From: Candidatus Kuenenia stuttgartensis
GTDB lineage: Bacteria; Planctomycetota; Planctomycetia; Planctomycetales; Planctomycetaceae
Direction of reading: 5' to 3'
Assembly (NCBI GenBank): GCA_945861465.1
Contig: CAMAVB010000029.1
Coordinates: 1 to 46,046, forward strand
Length of the DNA stretch: 46,046 nucleotides
The notes under the pieces were generated by a model, which saw only the letters and a list, made by a program, of their open reading frames with translations, searched no databases and was not told the origin of the DNA. Below, piece by piece: positions 1 through 9,184 of this stretch. The position numbers were made by a program, and so were the translations under genes. Each line of letters begins with the position of its first letter. Positions within the stretch are counted from its first letter, which is position 1.

Positions 1-363
1 AATCTCAATCACCGCCACGACATCATCACCGCTCCGATGACGGATCACAACCCGGCTTCGCTTCTCCGCATAAATCTCTATTTCGGCCCTCGCCGTGAAT
101 CGCGTCCTGGGCATCGCAATCGCCAGACCGCCATCTCCAGACCTACCAAATTCTTCGCTGCCATCATCATCGACCGAATTTGAATCTGTATTGCCCAGCG
201 CCACGACATCCGGTCCCAGTCCTCCGGTAATCTGTTCCGCCATCGCGTAGTATTCAGACGGCAGCAGCCCGGAATTCAATGCGCGGCTGATGCATGAAAT
301 CCATTCGTGATGAAAATGGTGAAACGTGCCGGCAATGACGCGCGTCCAATCGTGAACTGGCAT
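1..363 (-). CDS. DUF4058 family protein, 3' end outside window
   Basis: The minus-strand frame is open from an ATG at 363 to the window edge (121 codons, no stop), so the C-terminal part is missing. It begins MPVHDWTRV and continues with FHHFHHEW and GGLGPDVV, the opening expected of the DUF4058 family, whose members usually run to about 250 residues. An AGAGGAA ribosome-binding site lies about 6 nt upstream of the ATG. No signal peptide or membrane segment is visible, so it is probably cytoplasmic. The biochemical function of DUF4058 is not known to me. The next gene upstream on this strand is the rhodanese protein, 276 nt away across a palindromic repeat, so the two are probably not tightly coupled. 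Confidence 0.85.
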   Translation of the reverse strand, partial: MPVHDWTRVIAGTFHHFHHEWISCISRALNSGLLPSEYYAMAEQITGGLGPDVVALGNTDSNSVDDDGSEEFGRSGDGGLAIAMPRTRFTARAEIEIYAEKRSRVVIRHRSGDDVVAVIEI

Positions 364-487
364 TTCAGGTTCCTCTTTTCCGGAAAAGCGTGAGCTGCAT
401 CCCGTCATTCTATCGCGTCAAATCGCGATTTCACAGGTTTAGTTCTAAAGGTTCCACGGTCGGACAGTTATTGACGATGCGCAATCT

Positions 488-607
488 GTAGGGTGTGACA
501 AGCAAAGCGCAGGCACACCGAATCACAGACATGGTGTGCCTGCGCTGCCGCTTGTCACACCGAATCACAGACATGGTGTGCCTGCGCTGCCGCTTGTCAC
601 ACCCTAC
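488..607. repeat. GTAGGGTG-type palindromic repeat with an internal 42-bp tandem duplication
   Basis: The left arm GTAGGGTGTGACAAGC is complementary to the right end (GCTTGTCACACCCTAC), with nested GCGCAGGCACACC / GGTGTGCCTGCGC arms. The right half is present twice as an exact 42-bp tandem unit (519-560 and 561-602). Related copies lie at 22312-22388 and, as a half element, at 2028-2069. It fills the gap between the DUF4058 and rhodanese genes and gives rise to spurious overlapping reading frames on both strands. Confidence 0.85.
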
Positions 608-639
608 AACTTCTCGAACTGTCCAGCAGTTCTCAAGGT

Positions 640-1209
640 TCACTGCGAACAGCAACCGCCGCCGGAGCAGTCCTGCATTTTCAGGGATTTATTCCATGGC
701 ATCCTGGCGAGGATCATTCCGATGCCGCTGGTGTTACGCATTCCGGCGAATGTCATGTCAGCTCCGACAACGCCCGGGATCACAAGGAACCAGGAACTGA
801 TCGTCGCGGCCAGAATCGTGCCAGTCACGATCAGCAGTCCGGCGACGATGCGGACCTGCCGATCCAGGGAGATCATCTTCTTTGTGCCACGATTGACGGG
901 CAGACCAGCGGCAACCCATGCCAGCGTTCCGCCCTCGATATTGACCACGTTTTCAAAGCCCGCTTCGACGAACGCACTGCACGCCTGCGCCGAACGCCCG
1001 CCGGATCGACAGATGATATACAGTGGCTCCTGAGCGCGGGCTCCGCGGGAACTCATGATGAGTCCGGGACTCAGCCTGTCCAAGGGGGCGTTCAGCGAAC
1101 CGACCGCATGGACTTCGTAAAACTCCATCGGTGTCCGCACGTCGATCAGATCAAAACCACCCTGCTTACTGAGCGGTGCAAATTCCTGACAGGAGATTGT
1201 ACTGACCAT
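640..1209 (-). CDS. Rhodanese-like sulfurtransferase with DUF2892 membrane domain (YgaP-like)
   Basis: 189 residues from the ATG at 1209; an ATG at 1299 would add 30 residues that do not look like rhodanese, so the inner start was chosen. Residues 1-105 form one rhodanese domain with IDVRTPMEF and the active-site loop CRSGGRS, putting the sulfur-accepting cysteine at residue 67. A hydrophobic C-terminal part (about 118-165) resembles the DUF2892 membrane hairpin of inner-membrane sulfurtransferases such as YgaP. The tail is cysteine- and glycine-rich (GGGCC). Expected role: persulfide transfer at the cytoplasmic membrane; the physiological acceptor cannot be read from the sequence. The neighbouring miaE is on the same strand 201 nt upstream, with no sign of coupling. 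Confidence 0.85.
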   Translation of the reverse strand: MVSTISCQEFAPLSKQGGFDLIDVRTPMEFYEVHAVGSLNAPLDRLSPGLIMSSRGARAQEPLYIICRSGGRSAQACSAFVEAGFENVVNIEGGTLAWVAAGLPVNRGTKKMISLDRQVRIVAGLLIVTGTILAATISSWFLVIPGVVGADMTFAGMRNTSGIGMILARMPWNKSLKMQDCSGGGCCSQ

Positions 1210-1410
1210 GAATCCAAGTCTTTCAATAAGTCGCAATTTACCAACGGGAATGTAACCGAAACATGACTTCTGTGCTGATGTGTGGGATACCAGACCCATT
1301 CGAGCGAATCAACTGAATTCGAGCAAGGGAAACACTCTCTGCAATGTGCCCCGTGTCTCCGACGCGGGAACCGTCCTGGAACCTATTGAATTCAGGCATC
1401 AATCACACTC

Positions 1411-1986
1411 TCAACTGTGAACGCGCGGCAGTTCGCAGCCATCGGCCACGATGGCGGCTTCCGCAGTGGCGAGTTCCTGCAGCCGCGAATCAATGTCCGA
1501 GTCGCTGGCAAATTGTCTGGCGAGACGCACGTACGTCGCATGATGCCGCGCCTCCGATTCGTAGAGGCTGCCATAGAACTGCTTCAATTGCGCATCCTGC
1601 AAATGGTCTCGCAACAGGACGAAGCGTTCACAACTGCGGGCTTCGATCAGTGCTCCGACGAGTAATCGATCGACCGCACGATGTGGTTCAGGACGCCGCA
1701 CGAGTTCCTTGAGCTTGCGACCGTACGTCCCGGGCTTCAGCCGGTGAAATCGTACTCCCCGTTGTTTCAACAGATCACGCACAAGCTGAAAGTGTTCCAG
1801 TTCCTCCCGCACAATTTCCGACATTTCCCGGCACAAGTCATCGTTTTCGACATAGTCAAACATCAGATCCATCGCCGTCGATGCTGCCTTCTGCTCGCAA
1901 TGCGCATGATCAATCAGAATTTCGTTCAGGTGTTGATCGACCTGACAAAGCCAGCGTTCAGAAGATGTGGATTGTAGATGCAGCAT
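1411..1986 (-). CDS. miaE: tRNA-(ms2io6A)-hydroxylase MiaE
   Basis: 191 residues, close to the family's usual ~200. It has the ferritin-like di-iron helical bundle: DHAHCEQKAAS (about residues 27-37), EELEHFQ (about 61-67), EARSCERF and ESEARHH supply the Glu/His ligand pattern. MiaE hydroxylates the isopentenyl group of ms2i6A at position 37 of tRNA using O2. MLHLQSTSSERWL is a typical N-terminus for bacterial MiaE. The partner genes miaA and miaB are not in this window. It appears monocistronic. Confidence 0.9.
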   Translation of the reverse strand: MLHLQSTSSERWLCQVDQHLNEILIDHAHCEQKAASTAMDLMFDYVENDDLCREMSEIVREELEHFQLVRDLLKQRGVRFHRLKPGTYGRKLKELVRRPEPHRAVDRLLVGALIEARSCERFVLLRDHLQDAQLKQFYGSLYESEARHHATYVRLARQFASDSDIDSRLQELATAEAAIVADGCELPRVHS

Positions 1987-2027
1987 GGGAAAAATCAGCC
2001 GTCGGAGTGATCACTGGGCTCGTGAAT

Positions 2028-2069
2028 GTAGGGTGGGACCAGCGGCTGGCAAGCCGCGCCGGCCCACCA
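2028..2069. repeat. Half copy of the GTAGGGTG-type palindromic repeat
   Basis: GTAGGGTGGGACCAGC followed by GCCGGCCCACCAT matches one arm of the 77-bp palindrome at 22312-22388; the second arm is missing. It lies between the convergent-side ends of miaE and the spermidine-synthase-like gene. Confidence 0.65.
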
Positions 2070-2085
2070 TGATCGATGTCGCGTG

Positions 2086-4953
2086 TTACAGCGACAGCAC
2101 CTGCCACAGGCCTGAATAGTCGTCAGTCCAGTGCAGAATTTTCTCGTCGTCTTTCCAAGGTGTCACAGACTTCAGAAACGCGGGATCGCTGCCGAGTTCT
2201 TCGTCCGACGTCAGCAGAATCCAGGTGGAACTGAAGACGCCGGTCAGATCATCTTCATCGTTTTCGATTTGATATGCGTTCCAGCCGAGATGCTCTGCCA
2301 GGCCGCGTGAAACGGGATTGAGATCCAGAAACCGATTCGAAATATGAACGGCCAGAATTCCACCGGGCCTGAGTTGCTGTCGATAGATGTCACCGCATTC
2401 GCTGGTCAGCAAATGCACGGGAATCGCATCACTGCTGAAAGCGTCGATCGCCAGAACGTCAAACTGCTGACTTTGCCCGTCTGCGATTTCGCGTTCCATC
2501 ATAATCCTTGCATCTCCAATGACGACGTCGGTTTTAGCTGGCGAATCACGCAGATAGGTGAAGAATTTGTCGGATAGAGCAACCACGTCCGGATTGATAT
2601 CGTAGAAACGGAAGGTGTCACCTTTTTCACCGTATGCTGCGATCGTGCCGGTCCCAAGCCCGACCACGCCGACGCGCACAGGCCGCTTGTCGCTCTCGTC
2701 CTGCCGCTCACGACTCATCTGAATCGCGACTCCCACACCGCTTTCGCGACCGTAGTATGTCGTCGGCTGCGTTTTCCAGTATTCATCAATGAACTGAAAT
2801 CCGTGTTTGATCTGCCCGTGCGTCAACGAATGCTTTGGAGCGATGAAAAGGTCGTCCTCTTCATCCGATTCCTTCTGCACGCGCAGCACGCCGTAGAAGT
2901 TGCGGGATGTGTAGACCGTCTGTTTATCATCAGACACAATGTTCTCTGATTTGACAATCACCGCCAGGCGATTCGACAGAAACATCATGAGGGTGATCGC
3001 AGGTATCCAGAACCAGAACCCCAGCGATGACCGATCCCTCCTTCGAAAACCATCGGCCGACCACTCCATGAGTATGGCTGCGCCGGTGGTCGATGCGAAG
3101 GATATCCCCTGCCAGTCGTGTATCCATCCTGCTCGCAACAGTATGCCACAGACGCTCGTGGCAATCACATAGATGGTTCCGAGCCCGTACAGCCGACTTG
3201 ACTGTTCATGCAAAAATCCAAAAAGGAATAATCGGACCGCAGCGATAAATGGTGCGGCAACGACTATTGCCAACAGTGCGGCCAGGAGGATTTCTTCGAT
3301 TTCAAATTCCATGCCTTTGATGACGAGCAACCATCCGCAGATGCCTGCCCCACCGACGTAGATCGCCAACAGCGAGCAGAAACGAACAGATGCCATGGTA
3401 AGGAATCGACTCAACACCAACAAAGTGCAAGCCACAATCGGAGAGCCGATCGCCGCCGAAGCCAAAGTGATGTAGACCGACTTGTTCATCATCCCGGGGA
3501 ACTGCCACGTTCCATAGCCGATAAACCATGCACATAGTACCGCCGAGAGTACAGACCACAGGGCGATGAGCCCCTTCCAGCGCCGTTCCAGAGCACCAGT
3601 CACAATGAGTCCGATGAACTGAATCAGACCGAATACTCCAAAGACGATTGTCTCGTCCGTCGCGTCAATCGCGTCCTTCGGCCGCGAATACAGAAACCAA
3701 ACCAGAAACGAGACATTCGTGGTCACAATTGTCGCCCAGATCCAGAATGCAGCCGACTGTGTTCTGAGCCAGACTCGTTGCCTGCACCAGGCAATCAGAG
3801 TTACGGCACAGCAGGCCACAAGCCCGACATGATATTCCCAGTAGCCTTGAAATGTGTACGGGGCGACGATAGCGACAAAGACGCCGCCCAAGGCTCCACC
3901 CGCAGAAATCAGCACGTAGAACAGCGTCAAATATCGGGTGTGTGGTTTACAGCTCACAAGCTCTCCGTGGCATGTCATACAACAGGCGAACAGGATCGTT
4001 GCATAAATCGCCACCTGCATTGCGATTTTGACATCCGCTCCTTCGTTTATCACCCAGCACGCCACCGGGGCGCAGACCAGCAGGAGCAATCCGTAGGCTC
4101 GGCGATCGTACCACTGCGGACTATCAAAGCAGATAATGAACGAAATCAGATAAAGGCTCAGCGGCAACACCCACAGAAACGGAACGGTCGCCACATCAAT
4201 GCACAACTGATTCGTCGTCGCCAGTAACATCGCAGAACTGCAGGCCGCCAGTCCCAGCCAGAGCAGCATTGTGCCGATGCCGGGGCGTGTCGGTTGAGCA
4301 TCATCCGCTGACGACGCAGACGGTGAGTCCATACTTTCGGCGGTCGATAATGAATTTTTCGCGGCAATGCTCTGGTGCTGCAGATAGCGAATCCCACACC
4401 ATGTCGCCAGCACGACATATACTCCGTACACGGCAGACCATGACCAGACCTGCTGCCTGAGCGTTAACCACGGCTCAAACACAAATGGATAACTCAACAG
4501 TGCCAGCAGCGACCCGATATTCGACAACGCATACAGTCGCCAGGGCGATTGACCCGGAGATGACTGACTGAACCACTTCTGCATCAGCGGCCCGGTCGAT
4601 GACAGCATGAAGTACGGACCACCGACCGTTGCCAGCAGCAGGAGCAGAATCTGCAGCAGCGGCGACTGATCGGCCACCGGCTTCCAGGAATCACTCGGGG
4701 CGATCGGCAGAAATACAAGCGACACGGCCAGCAGACTGAGATGCGTCCACACCTGCGTTCGAGGCTTCAGTTTCACGCTGATCAGATGCGCATACAGATA
4801 TCCGCCAAGGAGCAGAATCTGGAAGAATAACATGCAGCTTGTCCAGATCGACGGTCCGCCGCCGAACCACGGCAGAATGAACCGACCGATCAACGGCTGC
4901 ACCTGAAACAGCAGAAATGCACTGACAAAAATGGTAACGGCATAGCGAAACAT
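2086..4953 (-). CDS. Polytopic membrane protein fused to a C-terminal spermidine synthase-like domain (955 aa)
   Basis: The ATG at 4953 is preceded by GGAAGGAG at good spacing. Residues 1 to about 680 are very hydrophobic, with many predicted membrane helices starting at residue 4. The C-terminal ~240 residues form a class I methyltransferase fold of spermidine-synthase type: GVVGLGTGTIAAYG (about 757-770), the acidic YDINPD, GDAR and the catalytic-loop-like DAFSSDAIPVHLLT, ending in WTDDYSGLW. This is the known membrane/spermidine synthase fusion family; aminopropyltransferase activity is inferred and unproven. The paralogue at 10557-12662 shares FVSAFLLFQ.QPLI and DAFSxDAIPxHLLT but has roughly 250 fewer residues, mostly membrane segments. 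No polyamine genes are adjacent. Confidence 0.8.
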   Translation of the reverse strand: MFRYAVTIFVSAFLLFQVQPLIGRFILPWFGGGPSIWTSCMLFFQILLLGGYLYAHLISVKLKPRTQVWTHLSLLAVSLVFLPIAPSDSWKPVADQSPLLQILLLLLATVGGPYFMLSSTGPLMQKWFSQSSPGQSPWRLYALSNIGSLLALLSYPFVFEPWLTLRQQVWSWSAVYGVYVVLATWCGIRYLQHQSIAAKNSLSTAESMDSPSASSADDAQPTRPGIGTMLLWLGLAACSSAMLLATTNQLCIDVATVPFLWVLPLSLYLISFIICFDSPQWYDRRAYGLLLLVCAPVACWVINEGADVKIAMQVAIYATILFACCMTCHGELVSCKPHTRYLTLFYVLISAGGALGGVFVAIVAPYTFQGYWEYHVGLVACCAVTLIAWCRQRVWLRTQSAAFWIWATIVTTNVSFLVWFLYSRPKDAIDATDETIVFGVFGLIQFIGLIVTGALERRWKGLIALWSVLSAVLCAWFIGYGTWQFPGMMNKSVYITLASAAIGSPIVACTLLVLSRFLTMASVRFCSLLAIYVGGAGICGWLLVIKGMEFEIEEILLAALLAIVVAAPFIAAVRLFLFGFLHEQSSRLYGLGTIYVIATSVCGILLRAGWIHDWQGISFASTTGAAILMEWSADGFRRRDRSSLGFWFWIPAITLMMFLSNRLAVIVKSENIVSDDKQTVYTSRNFYGVLRVQKESDEEDDLFIAPKHSLTHGQIKHGFQFIDEYWKTQPTTYYGRESGVGVAIQMSRERQDESDKRPVRVGVVGLGTGTIAAYGEKGDTFRFYDINPDVVALSDKFFTYLRDSPAKTDVVIGDARIMMEREIADGQSQQFDVLAIDAFSSDAIPVHLLTSECGDIYRQQLRPGGILAVHISNRFLDLNPVSRGLAEHLGWNAYQIENDEDDLTGVFSSTWILLTSDEELGSDPAFLKSVTPWKDDEKILHWTDDYSGLWQVLSL

Positions 4954-5081
4954 GTTGCTCCTTCCGATTCGGAAGGCGGCAATGTAGCCATGACCGCCAT
5001 TGAATGGCAGTTACTCTGCGGACAGTCTTGTCGGTGGGGTGAGGACGTGGATTTCAGCGAGATTGTAATCGACATCAATTC

Positions 5082-5136
5082 TCGGGAGGGCGAGGCTTCT
5101 GCCGACCTTGCGACAACAGAAACGCGCGGCTCAGCA
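5082..5136. repeat. GGGAGGGCGAGGCT-type repeat
   Basis: TCGGGAGGGCGAGGCTTCTG at 5082 through CGGCTCAGCA at 5136 is a diverged copy of the element at 45364-45425, which there lies inside a coding sequence. Here it lies in the 340-nt gap between the divergent-side ends of the spermidine-synthase-like and prenyltransferase-like genes; no gene was seen in that gap. Confidence 0.7.
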
Positions 5137-5140
5137 TCAT

Positions 5141-5202
5141 GGGCAAAAAAATGTTGGGCAAAAAATGGCTGCTATTTTTCTGCCCATACATTTTTCTGCC
5201 CC
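5141..5202. repeat. Imperfect inverted repeat rich in A and T runs
   Basis: The left arm GGGCAAAAAAATGTTGGGCA (5141-5160) and the right arm ATTTTTCTGCCC (twice, up to 5202) are complementary apart from G/A changes, giving a long hairpin around TGGCTGCT. It is directly adjacent to the GGGAGGGCG-type repeat. It could act as a transcription terminator for the gene ending at 5294 on the minus strand, but its two-sided palindrome is equally typical of a dispersed intergenic repeat. Confidence 0.6.
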
Positions 5203-5293
5203 GAACGTCCTCGCTCCTAAAACGTCGTATTGACGGTGGCGTACGCGCGAATTCCTCAGCTTTGCTTTGCAGCGGGCTGTTGTTTTTAAAGCC

Positions 5294-6499
5294 CTACTTT
5301 TGATAAATCGGCAGGTAGTGATACTTCACGGAAAGACTCAGCACCGACATCGACGTCGAATAAACGGCTCCATGTTCGCGTTCCGAGCCGTTTTCGGCGA
5401 GCCAGGATCCGTCGGCAGACTGCTTTTCAAGGAGCATTTCCTGAACCAACTTCTGAGCGGTTGCCGCATGCTCGCCACCGCGCTGGTACATCCCCTGGGC
5501 GTAATAATAGGTCCCGTAGGAACAAAAGCGTTCATTCCATTTTGGCGGATGAGCCAGCAGCCAGTCGGAGGCACCGGCGACGAGAGGGGATTCATATTCA
5601 CCGCAGACCTGCATGGCCAATAGTCCGGCGGCGGTCATCGTGAATGTGGGATTGTTCTGATGCGGCTCGTAATTGAAGCCGCTGGCCTGCTTGTCCGGCA
5701 GGCCATTTTCGTCAAGCGGTGACGAATAGGAACGTTTCAGATATTCCACAGCGTCCCGAATTGCACTGCCAGGCACCTGCAGACCGTCATTCTTCGCGGA
5801 CCGCAATGCCATCAACTGCCAGACAGTTGCAGACAAATCGGAGTCATTCGAATTGGGAGTGTAGCGCCAGCCGCCTCGAAAATGAGTAGCCTTTTTTTCC
5901 TTTTGTGAACTCAGGATCAAATCAATGGCTTTCTGGCAGCGATCATGAATCAACTGATCCTGTTCGGCAGTGGTTCCCATTCCCAACATCTCAGTCAGCA
6001 TCAGTGTGATGATCCCGTGGCCGTACATGCGGGAACCGTCTTTGCTGCCGAAGTAACCTTTGTCGTCGATGCGATCGTCCTTCAGCACAAAGGCGAGTGC
6101 CTTTTCCATCGCGCGGCCTTCCGCACTGACATCTGCCGGCTGAACTCCCACGCTGGCCATCGCCATGATGGAAAGAGCCGTCATCGTGGTGTCAATGCCC
6201 TTATCGAGGATCGCGCCGTCATCCCGCTGTTTGGTGAGGAGGTAAGCGATGGCCTTGTCGATCGCGATGTCAGTCTGGTCTTTCTGGAAGACGGAAGGTG
6301 TTGACGCGGTGTCGGTGGGTTCCTGAGCGTTCAGCCCGTTGCTGCAGGTTGCACATAGGACTGAGACAGAAATAAGTGGGGCACGATTCCATCGTGCCGA
6401 GCACGTTAAAAACGTGCTCCACGTCCGGAATACGACAGTTATTTCTGCGCCGGTCCATAGCAAAACGGCAATCACAATGCTGGTAAATACTTGATTCAC
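5294..6499 (-). CDS. Secreted prenyltransferase/squalene-cyclase-like repeat protein with a MITE in its signal peptide
   Basis: Start chosen at the GTG at 6499: it has AAAGGAA upstream and its GTGA overlaps the stop of the preceding SDR gene (4-nt overlap), which suggests translational coupling. Residues ~65-401 contain alpha/alpha-toroid repeats with QW-like motifs ([32 protein letters not shown]), as in squalene cyclase/prenyltransferase-repeat proteins; the catalytic DXDD of hopene cyclases is not visible, so no cyclase reaction is claimed. Residues 15-48 are encoded by a 97-bp repeat plus its 5-bp flanking duplication. Without them the N-terminus reads [14 protein letters not shown] joined to [10 protein letters not shown], a standard signal peptide ending LNA/QE. 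Whether the interrupted form is still exported is unclear. Confidence 0.8.
   Translation of the reverse strand: MNQVFTSIVIAVLLWTGAEITVVFRTWSTFLTCSARWNRAPLISVSVLCATCSNGLNAQEPTDTASTPSVFQKDQTDIAIDKAIAYLLTKQRDDGAILDKGIDTTMTALSIMAMASVGVQPADVSAEGRAMEKALAFVLKDDRIDDKGYFGSKDGSRMYGHGIITLMLTEMLGMGTTAEQDQLIHDRCQKAIDLILSSQKEKKATHFRGGWRYTPNSNDSDLSATVWQLMALRSAKNDGLQVPGSAIRDAVEYLKRSYSSPLDENGLPDKQASGFNYEPHQNNPTFTMTAAGLLAMQVCGEYESPLVAGASDWLLAHPPKWNERFCSYGTYYYAQGMYQRGGEHAATAQKLVQEMLLEKQSADGSWLAENGSEREHGAVYSTSMSVLSLSVKYHYLPIYQK
6359..6455. mobile_element. 97-bp MITE-like element, copy 1, inside a coding sequence
   Basis: Imperfect terminal inverted repeats share GAC at the tip and CAGAAATAA further in (GACTGAGACAGAAATAA against GACCGGCGCAGAAATAA). 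The flanks are CATAG on both sides (6354-6358 and 6456-6460), consistent with a 5-bp target duplication. Internally it has nested hairpins GGCACGAT/ATCGTGCC and GCACGTT/AACGTGC. The copy at 43729-43825 has the same length and differs at only about ten positions. It encodes no protein of its own. Confidence 0.85.
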
Positions 6500-7323
6500 A
6501 GGGGTTCCTTTGCTGCGGCGCCGAAAGTTGCGACGTCGCTCGGGGCCGTACATTTTCTGTCCAGGTGCGTGTATCCGCCATCGACGAAGATGATCTGGCC
6601 GGTCGTGTGGCTGGAACATGGTGAGGCGAGGAACACCACCATGTTGGCGAGTTCCTCGACGGTCGTCAATCGTCTTCCGAGCGGAATGAGCTGTTCCATT
6701 TCGGCTTTCGCAGCAACAGGGTCAGGCATGACTGCCAGGCATTTTTCGTAGAGCGGCGTCCAGGTTTCAGCAGGCAGCACGGCGTTGACTCGAATGCCGT
6801 GCGGAGCCAGATCGACCGCCCATTCGCGAGTCAACCCATTCATGCCGCCCTTGGAGGCCGCATAACCTGATGTTCCGCCCTGACCAGTTTCACAGACCTT
6901 AGAGCCAATGTTCACAATGGTCCCTCGCGATTTTTTCAGTGCGGCCAGAGCGAAATGGGCCATCGCATAGCAATGCACGAGATTCCGCCGCAGCGAGTCC
7001 ACAAAAGCATCGACTCCGGCATCGAGTCCCACGCCGTCATTGACGCCCGCATTGTTCACGAGGATATCGAGCCGACCGAACCGCTTCAAAGTCTGTTCGA
7101 CGGCATTCCGGCAGGCTTCGACTTCTGCCAGGTCGCCCTGAATGAAGAAGCAGTCTTTTCCCTGATCCGCATATTCCCGCTCCAGAGCCCGGCCTTCTGC
7201 ATCACTGCGATTGACGTTTGCCACGCGCGCACCTTCTGCGATGAGACGACGGACAATTCCAAGGCCAATACCTTTTGATCCGCCAGTGACCAACGCAACT
7301 TTGCCGGCGAGACCGAGATCCAT
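6496..7323 (-). CDS. SDR oxidoreductase, L-fucose dehydrogenase-like
   Basis: 275 residues from the ATG at 7323 ([15 protein letters not shown]); an in-frame ATG at 7374 would add 17 unrelated residues. Classical SDR: cofactor loop TGGSKGIG (about 14-21), NNAG, then the catalytic Ser (NIGSK) and YAASK Tyr/Lys pair. [11 protein letters not shown] and [20 protein letters not shown] match the L-fucose dehydrogenase branch of SDRs, which oxidise L-fucose or similar deoxy-sugars to the lactone; the exact sugar is inferred. The last ~17 residues extend beyond the usual ...THLDR end. Its stop overlaps the GTG start of the prenyltransferase-like gene. A double class II aldolase is divergent across 458 nt, which would fit sugar catabolism. 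Confidence 0.85.
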   Translation of the reverse strand: MDLGLAGKVALVTGGSKGIGLGIVRRLIAEGARVANVNRSDAEGRALEREYADQGKDCFFIQGDLAEVEACRNAVEQTLKRFGRLDILVNNAGVNDGVGLDAGVDAFVDSLRRNLVHCYAMAHFALAALKKSRGTIVNIGSKVCETGQGGTSGYAASKGGMNGLTREWAVDLAPHGIRVNAVLPAETWTPLYEKCLAVMPDPVAAKAEMEQLIPLGRRLTTVEELANMVVFLASPCSSHTTGQIIFVDGGYTHLDRKCTAPSDVATFGAAAKEPL

Positions 7324-7781
7324 GATGTGACGTCCTGATATCGATGATATTCGAAGCGACGACCCAACCCGCATGATCTCGAACCGGAGTTTGATGATTC
7401 GGGGGGGATCTTCGACTGCCGCATGGTCGGAGCCGTTTCCGGAGAAGTCAACTCACTCTGCCACAATCGCTGAACGTGATGGTAGGCTGACCGCGATGAT
7501 CCTGTGTAAACGGCAAAGTTCCACGACAGAGACGACGGCGGGTCAGTGTTCCGGATTACCAAACATGGCAGAGCTACAGAGTGTACTTGCTGCGGCGGCA
7601 GAGATCATCGTCGCAGATTTCATCGGTCCCCCGATTCTGATCTAAAGGCCTGAACCTGGCGGTGTATTACTGCCACGGAACCGCCTTCGTGGAAATTGCG
7701 TGCTGGCCGACTTACAATCAATGCAAGGTCTGTTGTCGATCAAGCTGTTTTCCAGGATCCATTGTTCGCCGGAGTTGATTC
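7324..7781. other. Intergenic region between two divergent genes, no gene seen
   Basis: 458 nt separate the divergent SDR and aldolase genes. Reading frames on either strand (for example 7373-7645) lack recognisable domains and are not supported as genes. It must contain both promoters, but I could not pick convincing -35/-10 pairs. Confidence 0.5.
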
Positions 7782-9068
7782 ATGTCGCATCGCGATCTTG
7801 TGCATCCCCGTGACGCAATTATGCTGACGATGGATCGAATTTATCGGTATCGCATGACAACGACGTCCGGGGGCAATTTGTCGATCCGTGACGACAATGG
7901 CGATGTCTGGATTTCACCTGCGAGGATCGACAAGGGCAGTCTGACGCGAAATGATATCGTGTGTGTCCGGTCGGACGGTGCAGTAGACGGTCTGCATCGG
8001 CCGTCGTCTGAGTATCCGTTTCATCGTGCCATCTATGACGCTCGTCCGGACATCACGGCCATCGTGCATGCGCATCCGGTCGCATTGGTGGCTTTCAGTA
8101 TTTGTCGACAGGTTCCGAATACGCGGTTGTTTCATCAGGCGTACTTTGTATGCGGACAGCCAGGGTTTGCACCCTATGCGCTTCCGGGGAGCAGCAGGCT
8201 GGGGCAGAATATCGCGGAGACGTTTGCTGCGGGAAGTGACTGCGTCATTCTGGAAAATCACGGAGTGGTCGTCGGCGGCACTTCTTTGTCACATGCATTT
8301 CAACGTTTTGAGGCGTTTGAATTTGCCGGCAAGACGGTCATCAAAGGTCGGCATCTGGGGGACGTCAATTACCTGACGGATTCGCAACTGGAAATCGCTC
8401 ATCAGCGAAACTCGCGACTGGAAAGTTTTGCCCCGGACGCAGCGACGTCGCAGGAAAAGGAACTGCGACGGCAGTTGAGTGCGTTCGTCCGGCGAGGCTG
8501 TCGTCAACGACTGCTCATCAGCACCGAAGGCAGTTTTTCAGTTCGCCTTGATGCTGACAGCTTTTTGATCACGCCATCTCAACAGGACCGCGAAACGCTG
8601 GAGATCGAAGACTTTGTGCTGGTCAGGAACGCCCAGTCAGAGATCGGCAGGACGCCCAGCCGTGCGACGCTGGCGCATCACGCCATCTACCGAAAACATC
8701 CGGGAATCAATGCGATTGTGTTCGCTCATCCGGTGAATGCCACAGCGTTCAGTATCACTCATGCCGCCTTTGATGCGAGGACGATTCCGGAAAGCTACAT
8801 TTTTCTGCGCGATGTGCATCGTGTTCCGTACGGTGTGCAGTATAAAGCGGGCGAGGGAATCGCCGATTTTGTGTCGATGAGCAGCCCTGCGGCAATCCTC
8901 GAAAACGACGGAGTGTTGGTGACCGGTTCGACGGTGCTGGATGCCTTCGATCGGCTGGAAGTTCTGGAATCGACCGCTGAAGCCGTGATCAATTCCCGCG
9001 TGATCGGTGACGTCGCTCCGATGCCGGATGCGGCGATTGAGGAATTGAAAGCTGCATTTCTGAAATGA
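7782..9068 (+). CDS. Tandem class II aldolase/adducin protein, second domain degenerate
   Basis: 428 residues; GGAG lies 8 nt before the ATG. Two aldolase class II domains follow one another (about 7-210 and 225-420). The first has the complete fuculose-phosphate-aldolase pattern: SGGNLSIR phosphate loop, SSEYPFH with the catalytic Glu, zinc ligands HAHP, and ENHG as third His. In the second domain the equivalents are ATLAHHA (no Glu), FAHP (first His lost) and ENDG (third His to Asp), so it probably cannot bind the metal. Expected reaction: retro-aldol cleavage or epimerisation of a sugar phosphate by domain 1; domain 2 may be structural or regulatory. The divergent L-fucose-dehydrogenase-like gene supports a deoxy-sugar role, by inference only. 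Confidence 0.85.
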   Translation: MSHRDLVHPRDAIMLTMDRIYRYRMTTTSGGNLSIRDDNGDVWISPARIDKGSLTRNDIVCVRSDGAVDGLHRPSSEYPFHRAIYDARPDITAIVHAHPVALVAFSICRQVPNTRLFHQAYFVCGQPGFAPYALPGSSRLGQNIAETFAAGSDCVILENHGVVVGGTSLSHAFQRFEAFEFAGKTVIKGRHLGDVNYLTDSQLEIAHQRNSRLESFAPDAATSQEKELRRQLSAFVRRGCRQRLLISTEGSFSVRLDADSFLITPSQQDRETLEIEDFVLVRNAQSEIGRTPSRATLAHHAIYRKHPGINAIVFAHPVNATAFSITHAAFDARTIPESYIFLRDVHRVPYGVQYKAGEGIADFVSMSSPAAILENDGVLVTGSTVLDAFDRLEVLESTAEAVINSRVIGDVAPMPDAAIEELKAAFLK

Positions 9069-9184
9069 GAGTTTCGTTGATTACCAATTTTGCGATCACT
9101 CTTTACGATTGGTCAATCCGCTGCCATAACATGTGTCCTGCCGATTAATTTGATCTGACTCTTGATATTCGTTCGGGAATTCCA

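Noticed and set aside
495-1033. Overlapping plus-strand frames rich in MVCLRCRLSHRITD and antisense to the rhodanese gene
   Set aside because: They are translations of the tandem 42-bp repeat and the antisense of a recognisable rhodanese domain; no domain of their own.
7373-7645. 90-codon plus-strand frame between the SDR and the aldolase
   Set aside because: No recognisable domain or start context, and it lies in a region expected to hold two promoters.
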